A stretch of DNA of 64,000 nt, from assembly GCA_051294375.1 (NCBI GenBank), contig CM119263.1, positions 24,529,649-24,593,648 of the forward strand, written 5' to 3'. This stretch comes from Paraspadella gotoi. Taxonomy: Eukaryota > Chaetognatha. Positions 48,721-62,678 of the stretch are shown piece by piece (the stretch's first letter is position 1; each line of letters starts with the position of its first letter). The notes below the pieces were generated by a model that saw nothing but the letters and a program-made list of their open reading frames with translations, was not told where the DNA came from and did not search any database. A program made the position numbers and the translations under genes.

Positions 48721-50316
48721 TCGAAACCAAATGCGGATATTTCGGGAAAAAGCTAAAAAGTTAAAGTGAATCCATTAGAGGAGGAAGAGGAAGAGGAAGA
48801 GTCTCTTCACCTCGAGACGCTCAGGTATATGGAGTTAATGGCGTAGAATGGAACGACATAGATGGGGAGGGAGACGNNNNNNNNNNNNNNNNNNNNNNNN
48901 NNNNNNNNNNNNNNNNNNNNNNNNNNNNNNNNNNNNNNNNNNNNNNNNNNNNNNNNNNNNNNNNNNNNNNNNNNNNNNNNNNNNNNNNNNNNNNNNNNNN
49001 NNNNNNNNNNNNNNNNNNNNNNNNNNNNNNNNNNNNNNNNNNNNNNNNNNNNNNNNNNNNNNNNNNNNNNNNNNNNNNNNNNNNNNNNNNNNNNNNNNNN
49101 NNNNNNNNNNNNNNNNNNNNNNNNNNNNNNNNNNNNNCTCATTACAGGTTGATTGCTTACGTAATTAGCCACTCACGGTTCCCTCATTAAGATCGACTGC
49201 GCGGGAGGGAAAAGGGGAGTAGGGGGCGGCTGGGCGGCGATGCGGCAGAGGCGGCGGCGGCAGAGGCGGTGGCTTAGGCAGCGGTGGAGGAGGCAGCGGC
49301 GGAAAACTGGGAGGGCGTGTCTTCGATCAGGGAACAGAACACTACCGCCTGGACGCCTGTTATGGCCTGGTCGCCTCGTTGCCCGTTTCGCCGCCGGGGA
49401 TGCGCGATTAGTATTTCGCCCCGCATTGACTGGTGACGATGACGTGAGAAGCGGCAGCGGCGGCGTCTGCTGCGGCGGCGGCCGCGGTCGAAGCTGCGAT
49501 GTATTTCAGATTCCGTCCGCAGATTTGATCCGTCGGGAACCGAGGACCAAGAAAAATAGGAAAGACCTTATTTGAAAATTTGTAATAAATCAAAATTTGA
49601 TTTCGGAAATAAAGTGAAAAAAGCGCAAATGGTCGAGCAGACGATTGATTGATNNNNNNNNNNNNNNNNNNNNNNNNNNNNNNNNNNNNNNNNNNNNNNN
49701 NNNNNNNNNNNNNNNNNNNNNNNNNNNNNNNNNNNNNNNNNNNNNNNNNNNNNNNNNNNNNNNNNNNNNNNNNNNNNNNNNNNNNNNNNNNNNNNNNNNN
49801 NNNNNNNNNNNNNNNNNNNNNNNNNNNNNNNNNNNNNNNNNNNNNNNNNNNNNNNNNNNNNNNNNNNNNNNNNNNNNNNNCAATTTTACCAATCTGTCAA
49901 AATTTGCCAAGAAATTTGTCTTTTTTAGAAAAAAAAATGGCGTTAGTTTCGGCGTGGAAAGCAGAGAGAGGAATTAGTTTTCGTGATGGAGGGAAGTGGA
50001 GAAAAGGGGATAGGGTGATGGATGGGCGCGGGAAAATGGGCGTCGAGTTACGACTTTACTAAAATAAAATTGTGAATTGGTTGTAGACGATTACTTTATT
50101 ACGTGTGAGTATTGAGTATTGAGAAGACTGCTATTAACCATAGGATATACTGTAAATTATCATTTTTAATTTTGGCGATGCTCCAATATTCCGATATTCA
50201 TAGCGGATCGAGAAAGCCATAGCCATAGCCAAAGCCTTGGGCAAAGGGGTTAGACTATCGACCAGAAGATCTTGTCCTCACAACTGTAAGGTCACGATTA
50301 AATCTCTCTACTTGTA

Positions 50317-52628
50317 AAGAGGCATATGGTATTCAATGATGTCATTGTAATTATAGGCGAACATCCACATTCGATGGCCCCAGAACAATGGGATGAGCGC
50401 TCCGCGGAGGGGGGAGGGATTGGCTGAAGGGGGTATTTGTTGCCGCGTAATGTTGAAGTTTTTTTATTAATGTAGAAAAGACGAGGTTGACATGCAAACG
50501 ATATTTTTTGTCGCGGAAAAACTTTAGATTAAATAACGAATGATTTCAATGTTATTGCTTTTAAATTTAGTTCTTTTTATTTTGCGTCTCAGATTAAGTG
50601 CACGCAGTTGACAGTTCCTACGTCGACTACGCGAATAAATATTGAACAAAAAATGAAAAATAAATACCAGCAAGGAACAGAGCGATGAGGAGAAGAGAGA
50701 GGAGAGAGAGATGAGAGAGAAGAGAGAGAGAGAAGAAGAGAGAGAGAGATAGAGAGAGGTGAGGAGAGAGAGTTGGGTGGTCGGTTGGAGAGCTATATCT
50801 CTTACTTAATGAGGCGATTGCCTGCGAGTGCGGTCGCGTGAATAACGGATTACAATCCGAGCGGATGGAGTGACGGCTCCGGGAATCGAACGTATGTAAG
50901 ACCGATGACGGGGGGTGGTGGGGGGAGTTGCGGGGCTAGTTTGGAGAGTGAAAAAATGTNNNNNNNNNNNNNNNNNNNNNNNNNATGGGGGTGTCGGGTT
51001 AACAGCCATAGACACTTAGACAGTGAGATCTTTTTTATTTATTTAGTCACTTTTATATGAGACGACCATCTACATGACACCAATCTTGCCGCGTTCAAGA
51101 CTTGGTTTCCTTGAATGACTAGTATCCAAAAGTAACCATAGTACGTGGAGTGGTAAGTATGGTGGTAATCTTTCTCGCGAGGTGGGCTCTCGAAATAATA
51201 ATAAAAAAAAAACGGACTAACGCGAGCAGAAAGTAAGAGTTATCGGATCTCGCGCTACGTTAGAGAGTAAAGTCGCCCGACAACGCGCGGCTAAGATTCT
51301 CGTCGCTCATCGGTCGATTTCCCGACTAAATTCGACTCTGATTGGCTGGCAGTCGGAGAGCCTCGACGACGACGTCGGACTCGGACTCGGACGCTTGGGC
51401 TTAATGGTGTTGACTCGCGCCTGTGAATAACCAATAAAAGCAGCGATAATATAAGACATGAAATATTAATGGGGACGGGGAAGAGGCATATGGTATTCAA
51501 TGATGTCATTGTAATTATAGGCGAACATCCACATTCGATGGCCCCGAAGAATGGGGGCGCCCGAGGCGGGGAGGGATTGGCTGAAGGGGTATTTGTGGCC
51601 GCGGATAAAGTGAAGTATATTTTATAAGATAAGGAAAAGACGAGGACAGCACAACGATATTTGCTCGCGGCGGAAAAACTTAGATTAAATAAACGATGAT
51701 TTCAATGTTATTGCTTTAATTGAGTATCTTTTTTTATTGCCGCTCAGATTAAGTGCACGCAGTGACAGTTCCTTACGTCGACTAACGCGAATAAATATAT
51801 GAACAAAAACATGAAAAATAAATACCCAAGCAACGTGAAACAGAGAGAGAGAGAGATGAGAAGAAGAGAGAGAGAGATGAGAGAGACTAGAGAGATGAGA
51901 GAGAGAGTTGGGTGGTGTGGAGGAGCTATATTCTTACTATAATGAGGCGATTGCCTGCGAGTGCGGTCGCGTGAATGAACGGATTACAATCCGAGCGATG
52001 GATGACGGGCTCCGGGAATCAACGATGTAAGACCGGATGACGGGGGGTGGTGGGGGGAGTTGCGGGGCTAGTTTGGAGAGTGAAAAAATGTGGGGTGTCG
52101 GTTAACAGCCATAGACATTAGACAGTGAGGACTCTTTTTTATTTATTTCTATAGTCCTTTTTATATTAGAGACGGACGCATCTAAAATGACACAAAAATT
52201 GACTTGCCGCCGTTCATAAAGAATTTGTTCTGAAGGATAGTAATACAAAGTAAGCAAAGTACGTGGAGTGGTAAAGTAGTGGGTAAAATCTTTCTCGCGA
52301 GGTGGGCTCTCCGAAGAAGTAAAATACATAAAAAAAAAAAAACGGGACGCAAGCTGCCGACCGCCCAGGACAAGTAAGAGTTAAGATGCGAAGAATTCTA
52401 CGCAGCCTACGTTAGAGAGTAAAGTCCCCCGACAACGCGCGCTAAAGATTCTGTCGTCCATTGTCGATTTTTCACCAATTCGCTCTGGATTGGGCTGAGT
52501 CGGAGAGCTCGACGACGACGTCGGACTCGACTCGGACGCTCGGGCTTAATGAGTGGTTAGGTCTCGCGCCTGTGAATAACAATAATAGACCACGCGATAA
52601 TATAGACATGAAATATTTAATGGGGACG
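50317..52628. repeat. 1.16-kb direct tandem duplication
   Basis: 50317–51480 and 51481–52628 are collinear from AAGAGGCATATGGTATTCAA to ATTAATGGGGACG, offset about 1,164 bases. They differ mainly by one- and two-base indels plus a 25-N gap in the first copy. No coding potential seen. May be a real duplication or two versions of one locus placed end to end. Confidence 0.85.
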
Positions 52629-55027
52629 AGGGTTTGGAGGGAGAGAGAGAGAAGAAGGGAGGAGGAAGGGGGGGGTTCGTAGAATGATCCCGATGCGGTG
52701 GAAGTCGCTCATTGGATTCTCCTCGCGGTGTGCNNNNNNNNNNNNNNNNNNNNNNNNNGGGTGGAGGTAAAGAGTTAAGGAGGAAGGAAATGAAAGGTGG
52801 AGGAGGGAGTGGTGATTGAAGGGTGGTAAGAAGGTGGGGTGGCAAAAAAGAGGGGGCGAAAGTGAGAATCAGTCTGTGTGTAGAGTTGATCATCAGAAAT
52901 AGTCAAACCCTTTTTATGTTTTTTTTTTACTCTCGTTTAACCGTCGTAATTAATTTATTCGTACCAAATAAATAATAGTATCGCTCTTGTGTTTACATCG
53001 GTTTTAGCGCGGAGAGGGAGATATAATTCTTTTTTAAATGAAAACAGTCATTACCGACGCTTGGCGCGTGGAATAGTCGTCGTCGTCGTCGTCGTCATAG
53101 ATGAAGATCCCATCTCTTTCGCTTTATGAACTTGTGGGCCACCATGGGCATGGGTGGGCAATTGGCTTGGGTGGTGAGCGTCGAGGGAATGGGGCTAAGA
53201 GTCTCATTGAGCCGGTTAGCAACACCCAAGACTCGCAATATGCAAATCGAAGTAAAATCCTCGTTTTGAAAAAAATGACGGGGACAGAAGGCGCGATCGT
53301 TCCGACGTTTTGGTAAGTTGACCCCCCAGAAAGAGAGGAGAGAGAGAGGAGAGAGACGAGAGAGAGAGAGAGAGAAGAAGAGAAGAGAGAGAGAGAGAGA
53401 GAGGAAAGACGGGTTTATGAGGACATTCGATGGAGAAGTTTATCGTAAAAATGATACGATGTTTGTTTGGACTCAGGATTTTTATGTCGTTTACGCTCGA
53501 AGTCAGAGTGCTGAGATAGTTTCGTTTGGTAGGTTGGTAAAGAATAAAAATATTNNNNNNNNNNNNNNNNNNNNNNNNNNNNNNNNNNNNNNNNNNNNNN
53601 NNNNNNNNNNNNNNNNNNNNNNNNNNNNNNNNNNNNNNNNNNNNNNNNNNNNNNNNNNNNNNNNNNNNNNNNNNNNNNNNNNNNNNNNNNNNNNNNNNNN
53701 NNNNNNNNNNNNNNNNNNNNNNNNNNNNNNNNNNNNNNNNNNNNNNNNNNNNNNNNNNNNNNNNNNNNNNNNNNNNNNNNNNNNNNNNNNNNNNNNNNNN
53801 NNNNNNNNNNNNNNNNNNNNNNNNNNNNNNNNNNNNNNNNNNNNNNNNNNNNNNNNNNNTTCAACTTCACTATGCCACGAGTCAATCTCAACATCGATAA
53901 GAAATCACTGGGTTTTCTATTTCTCTACCTTTCGTTTCTTAGACTACAATGTACACATTAACTCTCGCGGCGTTTTGGAACAACAAATATAAAACAATAA
54001 TAAATTGGTTTGTTTCAAAACCATTCTATAAGTCTAACATCGAAAAAGAGAGTTCGAATCTGTATTGTTTAAAGTCCTTTTGAAAATAACAATTAAAAAA
54101 AAAAAATTAGGAAAAATCAAAAAAAATTTTCTAGATCCGTTGTTGACTTGGGAAAATAAGAGTCAAGTTTTGAAATTCGTCTTGAAAGACGGAAGACGAT
54201 TTGGAGGAGACAGGATGGGTTGGGTGGTGAAGGGGTGCTTCAATGCGATGGTAACGACCAATTTTTGTATCGATGCGGTGACGGATGAAAGTGTCAGGAG
54301 TGGAGAGAATGAAGGATAAGGAAAGATGCGAATATTTGCAATGATGGTAACCTCGGTATAGAAGAGTGGTGCGTAGAGAGAATGGTGGAAGATGGAATCG
54401 AAGAGGCGGCGTCTCGCAGGGAAGCCGCATCTTGATGGAGTCACGTCTATTTAAATTTGAATTAGAATACCGAATACCGACGAACACGGCCGGTTGGCCG
54501 AGGAGGAGGAGAGGAGGAGGAGGAGAGAGGAGGGAGAGGAGGGGAGGAACGAAACTAAAAAGGAGGCAGGATATAAAGTAAGAGAGAACAGGAAACTACA
54601 AATTGCGGGAAGGGACAAAAACAAGGATAAATAGTAATAGTAATTGAAAAAAATGTACGAAATATCTGACAAAAGAATATACGAGGAAGAGAATTATTAA
54701 AAAAGCAAAGCAGAACCGGAATTAAAAGACAACAAAACAAAAAACAAAGGACGACGTAAACAATGGGGAGATGGAATGAAATGGTAATTGGTCGCTAACA
54801 AGTCTCGACAGACGAGAAAAATGGAAAGAGTGGAGCGGTGAGGCTATAATAGACGGGAATGGAAGGGAATAGGAGCGTAGAATCGAAAAAAGAGAGGAGC
54901 AAAGGAGAAAGAGAGAAAAAAAAGAATGAAGTTGACAAAGAAGTTTTAAAACGAGAGACGAGAGTAAAACTGAAATGGGCGTCGCCCCGGAACAAATGGA
55001 GCCGACGTCGTTTCACGCAACCGCTTT

Positions 55028-55130
55028 TTTTATTTTTACGTCTCTCTCTCTCTCTCTCCTTTCATCTCTCTCTCTCTCTCCTCTCTCTCTTCTCCTCTCT
55101 CTCTCTCCTCTCTCTCTCTCTCTTCTCTCT

Positions 55131-55178
<48 letters not shown>
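55028..55178. repeat. (CT)n interrupted
   Basis: CT dinucleotides with CCTC and TTCTC interruptions, ending in a pure CT run and (CA)4. Confidence 0.9.
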
Positions 55179-55186
<8 letters not shown>

Positions 55187-55620
55187 AAGGCGAATTTGAC
55201 TGTGCATGGCCCGAATTTGATTCTTCGTTTGTTGTTGCAAAAATGCCGAATAACACGTTTTTAAAAATTAATTTGTGTAGCATAAAAACTTGCGGAAGAT
55301 AGCTCGATTACATCAAGGGACTTACAATAGGATTTTAAGATCATTTTTTTCCTAATCGTAAGATATTTCTTCTAAAAAAGGGAGCAACCACATTGTCATC
55401 ATCGTCGTCATCATCGTCATTGTCATCGTCGGCGTCGGGACTCATCTCTCGCTTGGTTTAAGGTAGAATGAAAGTCTATAATTTTTATGATAATCGACGC
55501 AACGTGGCGTTAAATCGCTTCTTCTCTCTCTGTCTATCGATCTCTCTCTTTCTCTCTCCCTTTGGCTCTTTATCTCTCCTCTTCTGTTTCGCGCTCGCCC
55601 ACTCACCGTCTGTCCTTCCT

Positions 55621-55625
55621 TTCAT

Positions 55626-55685
<60 letters not shown>

Positions 55686-55689
55686 TCAT

Positions 55690-55725
<36 letters not shown>

Positions 55726-55729
55726 TCGT

Positions 55730-55785
<56 letters not shown>

Positions 55786-55805
55786 TCCTTCTTTCGTTCT
55801 TTCCT
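55621..55805. repeat. (TTTC)n array
   Basis: About 185 bases of TTTC units with scattered CATT, CGTT and CCTT variants. Confidence 0.95.
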
Positions 55806-56007
55806 CCATTTTATTTTTTCTAACAAGATTTCCTCAACTCTCAGTTACTCCCCAGCTACCGCCTCCGCCACCGCCCGCGTCCCTACAGCCGCCGCCGCCG
55901 CCGCCGCCTCTGAGATCACGCGGCGCGTGACGATTCAATTAAACGGGAGACGAATTTTCGAGCAAAAAGAGGAAAATCGAAATGAGGTTCGTCGTGGCGA
56001 AACGGGA

Positions 56008-56105
56008 GCGGGGAACAACCCTCAGGGGCTGAGGAACATAAGGGCAGGGGCGGGCGACAAACCCTTAGGGGCTGTAGAACGTAAGGGTTGGGGCCAGGCG
56101 GGCAA
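56008..56105. repeat. Short tandem repeat, unit about 47 bp, two copies
   Basis: AGGGGCTGAGGAACATAAGGG and its variant AGGGGCTGTAGAACGTAAGG are each followed by a GGGGC-(A/C)GGCGGGC-type stretch. Non-coding by appearance. Confidence 0.6.
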
Positions 56106-56296
56106 AAACCTTAGCAACTCCCGACCGCATGGGTAAGGGTGCCGCCCCCAATTTTGTATAATCATTATCGTTGATGCCATTTATGTCTCTTGAGGTCTCC
56201 TCAAATTTAATCAAAGCTTATATTTATATTTATTAAGAAATACTGCATTACATTTATTTTATAGTAATTTTTTTTGTAATTTAATTTTAAAAAAAG

Positions 56297-56405
56297 AAAT
56301 GAATCGGTGGAGGAGGGGTCAACGTTGAAAGGCTTCGGTCTTTATCCCAAGAATCGATTGAAAAATTCGCGTCATTTCACGACGAAGAAAGTCGCCTTGC
56401 GAGAG
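56297..56405 (+). CDS. Unknown locus exon 1 found (start of module 1)
   Basis: Reads NESVEEGSTLKGFGLYPKNR then LKNSRHFTTKKVALRE, ending at donor GAG|GTGAGG in phase 0. The AAAAG acceptor leaves phase 2, the same phase as the homologous exon at 60208. Probably not the first coding exon, since no start codon is in frame. Confidence 0.65.
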
Positions 56406-56526
56406 GTGAGGCTCACGCAGCTGAGGAATTTATTAATAGCTGTAGATTAAAGGAGCTTTCTTTAATTGTTTCTTTCTTTCTTTCTTTTTTTTCTACTGTT
56501 ATTTCTTATTTCGTTCGTTCTTTCGT

Positions 56527-56617
<91 letters not shown>

Positions 56618-59600
56618 TTCTTTCTTTCTCAATATATCTTTCCCGACTCTCTCTGTCTTCAATTTTTTCTTCTTCTCTCTCTCCTTCAGGTGACCCTCGG
56701 CACTGGCTGGCTCCACTTCGATCGAGAACCGGAAGTTGATCCATTCAATAGCGTCTCCTGGTTGGAAGCGGAGAGCGAGCGCTTGGCGTCGTTGCGCCCT
56801 CACGGCGCCTTTCCTCCTCCAGATGTCGGTCTCCCACTGTTCACCGATAGGCGGCGCAATACCGAATTTTTCATGCGGCGCCTTTTACGCCCAACGCCGG
56901 ATGGGATAACGTGGATCGATACTCCGAAAGTCGAGGCGGACGAGCGACTCGACGCTCTCCTTTCCGGCGTCTGCAACAATCGGGAGATCGCATCTAATAA
57001 CAGCGTCGGCGCCACGACCGCTTTCCTCGACGCTCATCGTCAAAACGCGACTTCGAAGAAATCCGTAGCTCAGAAGGCGTCGCCGCAAAAAAAGCTCAAC
57101 AACGTGTCGGCCAAGTCGGCGTCGTCCGAACAATCCTCGACGACCCACCTTCCTAAAAACGACCTTAAAGGAAAGATGACCAAGTCGAAATCTAATCAGC
57201 GCAACGCGTCGGTTCGTTGTTGTTGTGGGCTTTTTGTTGTTGTTGTTGGAAAGGGTTGATTTAGTTGCTGAGAAGTACGAAGTTTCTTAAGCAAGATATG
57301 GATATTATATAACTTGCTTTTACGCTATGGACTCAACTCAAATAAAAGAGAAATGATATAGAAGACTCGATTTCTCCCAAACGGAAAGTTAACTGTTAAG
57401 TTATGCTTGACCTTTTGTTTTTCTTTGGTTTTCTTCTTTTTTTTTTTTGTTTGTCTTATACTTTTTTAAAGTTTTACCAACGAAGTGATGAGTCGATAGC
57501 ACAGACGCGGTACGGATCAACGAATCAACCGATCGACCGACCGGCCGCCCCACTGACCGAAGGAACCGCTGATCGAATATCTAACCGACCGTCGTACCCA
57601 CAAAAAGGCCGAACAGTCATCTTGCCGGTAAATAAAATATAAAAAGCCTCATCACGTCGTCACGGGGAGTCAATCAGTCAGTAAGAGTCAGTGGAATAAA
57701 TGAAATAAATTTGAGTTTAAAGGTCAAACGATGACAGGGCCGAGAAAGTAAACCCTCCGAATTAACAACGTACAATATAAAACAATATTTTTACAATTTG
57801 AATAAAATTCAATAGAATACAATAACAATAAACGATTCCTCTATATTCTTTACAACAGAGCAACGCAATTCCTCGCAGCACATCCACTATATCGCTGGAG
57901 ATTAAAACGAGCAACGGTCGGCATCCGAAAATCAGGCATTTCAAGGACAACAAAGCTGCCGAACCCAGCCAATCTCAAGTTTCTATCGAGGATTCCGGTA
58001 AGCTTCAGTTTGGGTTTTAATTCGTCATTGTTATTTTTATAATTTATTTAAATGGATATATATTTTTTTTTTTGGAAAAAGTATGTAGTCCGTAATTACC
58101 GACGTATTCCATGGCTGGTTTGTTTAATCCGGACTCCTGGTAGTATTCCTTGGGCATGATACCCCATGTTCCAAATCCACTGATACGAAAGAAAAATGAA
58201 TTGTACGTAAACTATACGCCAATAAGAAAAATTCATAATATCATTTAAAAGAAAAATCAATGTCGTTTTTAAAAAGTTCAAAACATTGCTTAAAAACGCT
58301 TTAAAACATTCTCAAAAAGCTCTCCAAATCAGTAACCAAAAACTCGGCATCGCTAAAAAAATTATTCTTTATGGAGCAAAAAACCTTGTCCATAAGCAGC
58401 TCTAATTTTTTACCATTAAAAAAGTTGAATGCTGCTAACAACTTTGGTTTCTGCTCGCAAATATTTCTAGTTATAAATTACTACAACAAAAAAATCAGGG
58501 ACTTAAAAACTTAATCAAAAAAAATTTCTTTCACTCGATTTTTAACAAATGCGATTTGCTGACAATTTGGCGATTTTGACATCTTTTTGAGAAAATAGAT
58601 TTAAAGTTTATACTTAAAAACGTCAAGCAGCTATTTATCATTTTAAAAAATCTGAATGAGTCTATCTCAACTCAGTAAAGTATGGCAGTGATTTTTTTCG
58701 TATCATCGGATTTGGCTAATGGGGTAATACTTTGATCCATTTTGTTTTTAGCCTGGGAACTGTAAAAGAGAGGGGTCAGTTTAGAGGCCGCTTAAGGGAT
58801 AACCCTTATAAAATCTTCATTTTGTTCGTTGATTTATTTATTCCTGATTAATCACTGCCTAATCAGAGAACGCACTATCTTCGACGATGCATTCCATCAT
58901 TAAATCACAACCGGGATCTGCCGATGGGTCCCGCGTTCGATTCGATCCAGAAGTCAGAAAATACATGCTGAGTTCGATCTCCAGCGGGAACCTCAACCAC
59001 CACCCTCAGTGGGTCTATCGTTGATCTTTGTCCATTCTCTAAATAAAAAATAAGGCATTTCTTTTTCAAAGATGATCCGCTCGATGACGATACAACGAAA
59101 GTAAAATCCGACCAAGATTTTTTTTTTTGGTGCAAAGCTCGAGTTCGATTACGCAAATTAATTTTCGAAATAAAAATACCAATGAAATCTTATCTTATAC
59201 TTTCGCCGCGTACTATTTTCGTTCGCGCTCGCTTTTTAAGGGTTAGATTAGCCAGCGTCGAAACTACTAGATCTCAAAAAAGATTTTATAAGGGATTTTA
59301 CCTCGTCGGTCGGATGCCTCATCGGTCCTCATCAAATCCCACGACGTTGACCCCTCGTCTGCGCAATTACTGCGAGCACCCGACCGGCGACACAGTCGAC
59401 GGCTACTTGCCGCCCACATGCAGCGGGAGGGATTCCGCGGAGCAGTACGAGAATGCGGGCTGCCACAAGGAGGGTCGCACGTCTCCCCATCTGCTCTTCG
59501 CCGTGGACTCCAAAACTTCTGTCTCCTCGGGACCGAGAAGATCAATCCTAAAGAACGCTGAGGACAAGCAGCCCGTCAACCTCTCATCGAGACCCTTCGT

Positions 59601-62600
59601 TATCACCCCGAACAGAGTGATGATGTTTTATTTGGGTTTCTAGCTTCCTCGGAATGAGTTGAAGGGTCATGATTAACTTTATGGGTAGAGGTGACTAATA
59701 AACAAAATTAATCCCGGCTCTAGAGTATTGATTGAGGTACTTGCGTTGCTCTCGGGTATGTATAATTTCTGATTGTATGGCATGAGGGAAAGAAAAGAGT
59801 TGTAAGGAGCAAAACGTGAACTAAGATCGAGCGTAAAAAAATGTATGAAATTGGTATTATTACTATAAAGCTTCTTGCCCTCGTTTGTCGTACTATTTCT
59901 GTCAAACCAGTTTTTTTAGTAGTCGTAACTCATCGAATTCCAGTCGGACGCTTGCTTCTCTCGCAAAGACGACGAGTGCTCTCGACCCGCGACCAAGAAT
60001 TTTCGAGAAACCGGGAAACAGAAACGACTCGATCTTCACTTTTATGCCGGAGACGTTGCTGGTCACCCCTATCAACCTTATCGAGACAGGTCGGCGAGGA
60101 AAATGGTCATTAACTTACTTTTAGAAGTTTTAGATTTTATAATAATAATTAAAATTATTTATTATGTAAGCTTAAGTTTGAAATTTTTTTGGTTTTTCTG
60201 TTTTGAGATTAAAAACCCAAGAAAAAGCGGATTCGTTCAACATACAAAAATTCGCGCTTCTACCGAAGAGGAAAGTCTGCAATTCCCGACATTTCTCAAA
60301 AGAAAAGTCTTCGTTAACTGAAGTGAGGGAATAAAAGAAGTAAAGAAAGAAAAGAAAAGAAAATAAGTAAAGAAAAATGGAAAAGAAAAGAAAAGAAAAG
60401 AAACATTTCGTCCGCTTTCAGGTGACCATGAAAGCTCACATCGTTCCGCCATGGAAGCGTCAATTCGGAAAGGTTTATTACGAAGGTCATACCCCGCCAC
60501 TTGCTCCTGTACCAGAGGTAAAGATCGCCAATAATTTTACTTCTCCCAAGTGAATCTAAATCTCGATTTAACGATGAAAAACTTAAGATTTAAAAGATTT
60601 ATCCTAAAATAGTATTGGAAGTTGCTTTAAGCTTATAATAGAATTAATAAAACTGTGACTGTGTGAGATTCGTGGAATATGCGATTTTAGGCGCTATTTT
60701 TCTATCATTGACCTCATTTCGTCTTATGCAACCCGCTTCGAACCTTCCCTCCAGCCGCCCGTCGATCCCGTCGAGGAGCTGCTCAAAGAGCTCATCCGCC
60801 GCGGCGACCACGCCGACTTTAGACCCCCACAGTTGACCAAGTTGTTCGGGGACGCCGACGGCCCCAACCTGTGGTCGAGATCTCGGGGGACGAAGATGCT
60901 CTACGCGCTGAAGATGCTGCATCTCGAGGAGACGGACGGGAAGTTTTGGGTGGAGAAGATTGACGAGGACGATGGTGAATGGGGGGAGAAGGGGGAGGAG
61001 GGGGGGAAGAAGTGGAGGGGAGAGGAAGGTGGAAGAAGGTTGAGGGACAAGTGAAGGATGGGAAAGGAAGGGAGAGGGTCTTCGTGAAGAAAAGAGTCGA
61101 GGAGAAATGTGTTGGAAATTTTTTTTTTTTTTAGTAAAAAGTCTCACAGTTTGTATAAATGAAATAGTTTTGGGGGTGTTAAGTTTAAATTAGATGAAGT
61201 AGGGGAATTATGCCAAATACGGGGGTGGGACCCTATATCGAGACAAAACTTAACGTCCTGCCCTGTCTGAACGATTTGAGATACAATTATAAAATTAGTG
61301 GAAAACGTTTTTCTGGCTTTTTACTTTCATATACAATGAATGTTTGGTACCATAATGATATTGATAATATTTACTCCTGATTTTCATTGGTATACTTAAT
61401 ACTTATCCAATTGACAGTGTCCGCGATTGTTGAATTTTATTGAATTATCGTTTTATTTTTAGTGCTATTAGTGATATTAGATTTGCTCAATGCTTTTTTA
61501 TCGTTTTAACTGACAAATTGTTTCTTTTCTTTTCTTTCAGAAAAAAAATATACAATGTCGTTTATATGCGCACGAATTATATTGTGTACGATAAAAGTCA
61601 TACTTATTAATATTTTTCTGTGGTCGTTCCTGAACATGACAGTGTTATGTCTTATCTTCAATTGACCTGATTTTAAGCTATTCATCCAAATTAAACCTAT
61701 TTAATTTTTTTCAGGGGAGTAAAAGAAAATTTTATGAAGATTACAACAAATATGCTTCAATCGTCTAATACTTTATGTATTTCTTACCGTTTTGACCATT
61801 AACTGAATTATCTGATAATATTGTTAATAATTATTTTGATAAAAGTAAGTTTTAATAAAAATTAAACCATAACAAATAAAAGTTACTTACCCGAGCCATA
61901 CCTGCTTTCTTCAAATTTGTTTCAACCAAAATGCAATGTACATTTTGCAGAAGCATTATTATGAAATTGGTACAACCAATATAAAAATCATCCATTCATT
62001 TAATAAATAAGCAATCTTGCCCCTGACTTTGGACAGGCTTTGGTGGTTTAAGGCCTCCATCACTATACTACAAATAAGTACTTCAAAAAAATATTGTTAA
62101 TTGTTCTGACTTAGAATGAGATTTAAACAATAAGTATTGAAACATTTTTCTTCAAAACCACGCGGAGAAAACCGAGTAGTTTCCTCTGCTGCATCAAAAA
62201 AGCATTATTTCAAAGAATTTTAAAAAGATTAATATATCGTCTAAAAGCTCAGAGAGACTATTATACAAATATTTATTCCAATTTTAAAAATCATTAAGAG
62301 ATTTAGGGTAAAGATTTTTTAAACTTTTGTCTCGATATATGGTCCCACCCCTGTATGTTCCGAACGGAAATCTGGAAAAAGTCTTCTTGTGAAAACGACA
62401 GCAATGACTATAGTTCAACTTTGAATTGGGCAGAGATGAAACGCGGGATTCGAGGCGCCGCTCTGAAGAATCTCGGCGGCGGCGACAGCGAAGACGAACG
62501 CCCTCTACCTCGTCCGACGCCGACGACGCCGGCTGCGGAGAATAATGGTTCGAATGATGCAATGAGATTTAAGGATCTAAATTAATACGGGGGCACTGGA

Positions 62601-62626
62601 TCAGAGAGAGAGAGAGAGAGAAGAAA

Positions 62627-62678
<52 letters not shown>

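Noticed and set aside
50220-50300. tRNA-like stretch near GGGGTTAGACTATCGACCAG
   Set aside because: No consistent cloverleaf arms or B box could be drawn.
59267-59545. Minus-strand 92-codon frame
   Set aside because: Antisense shadow of exon 5 of the plus-strand locus, whose frame has GC-rich third positions and matching splice phases.
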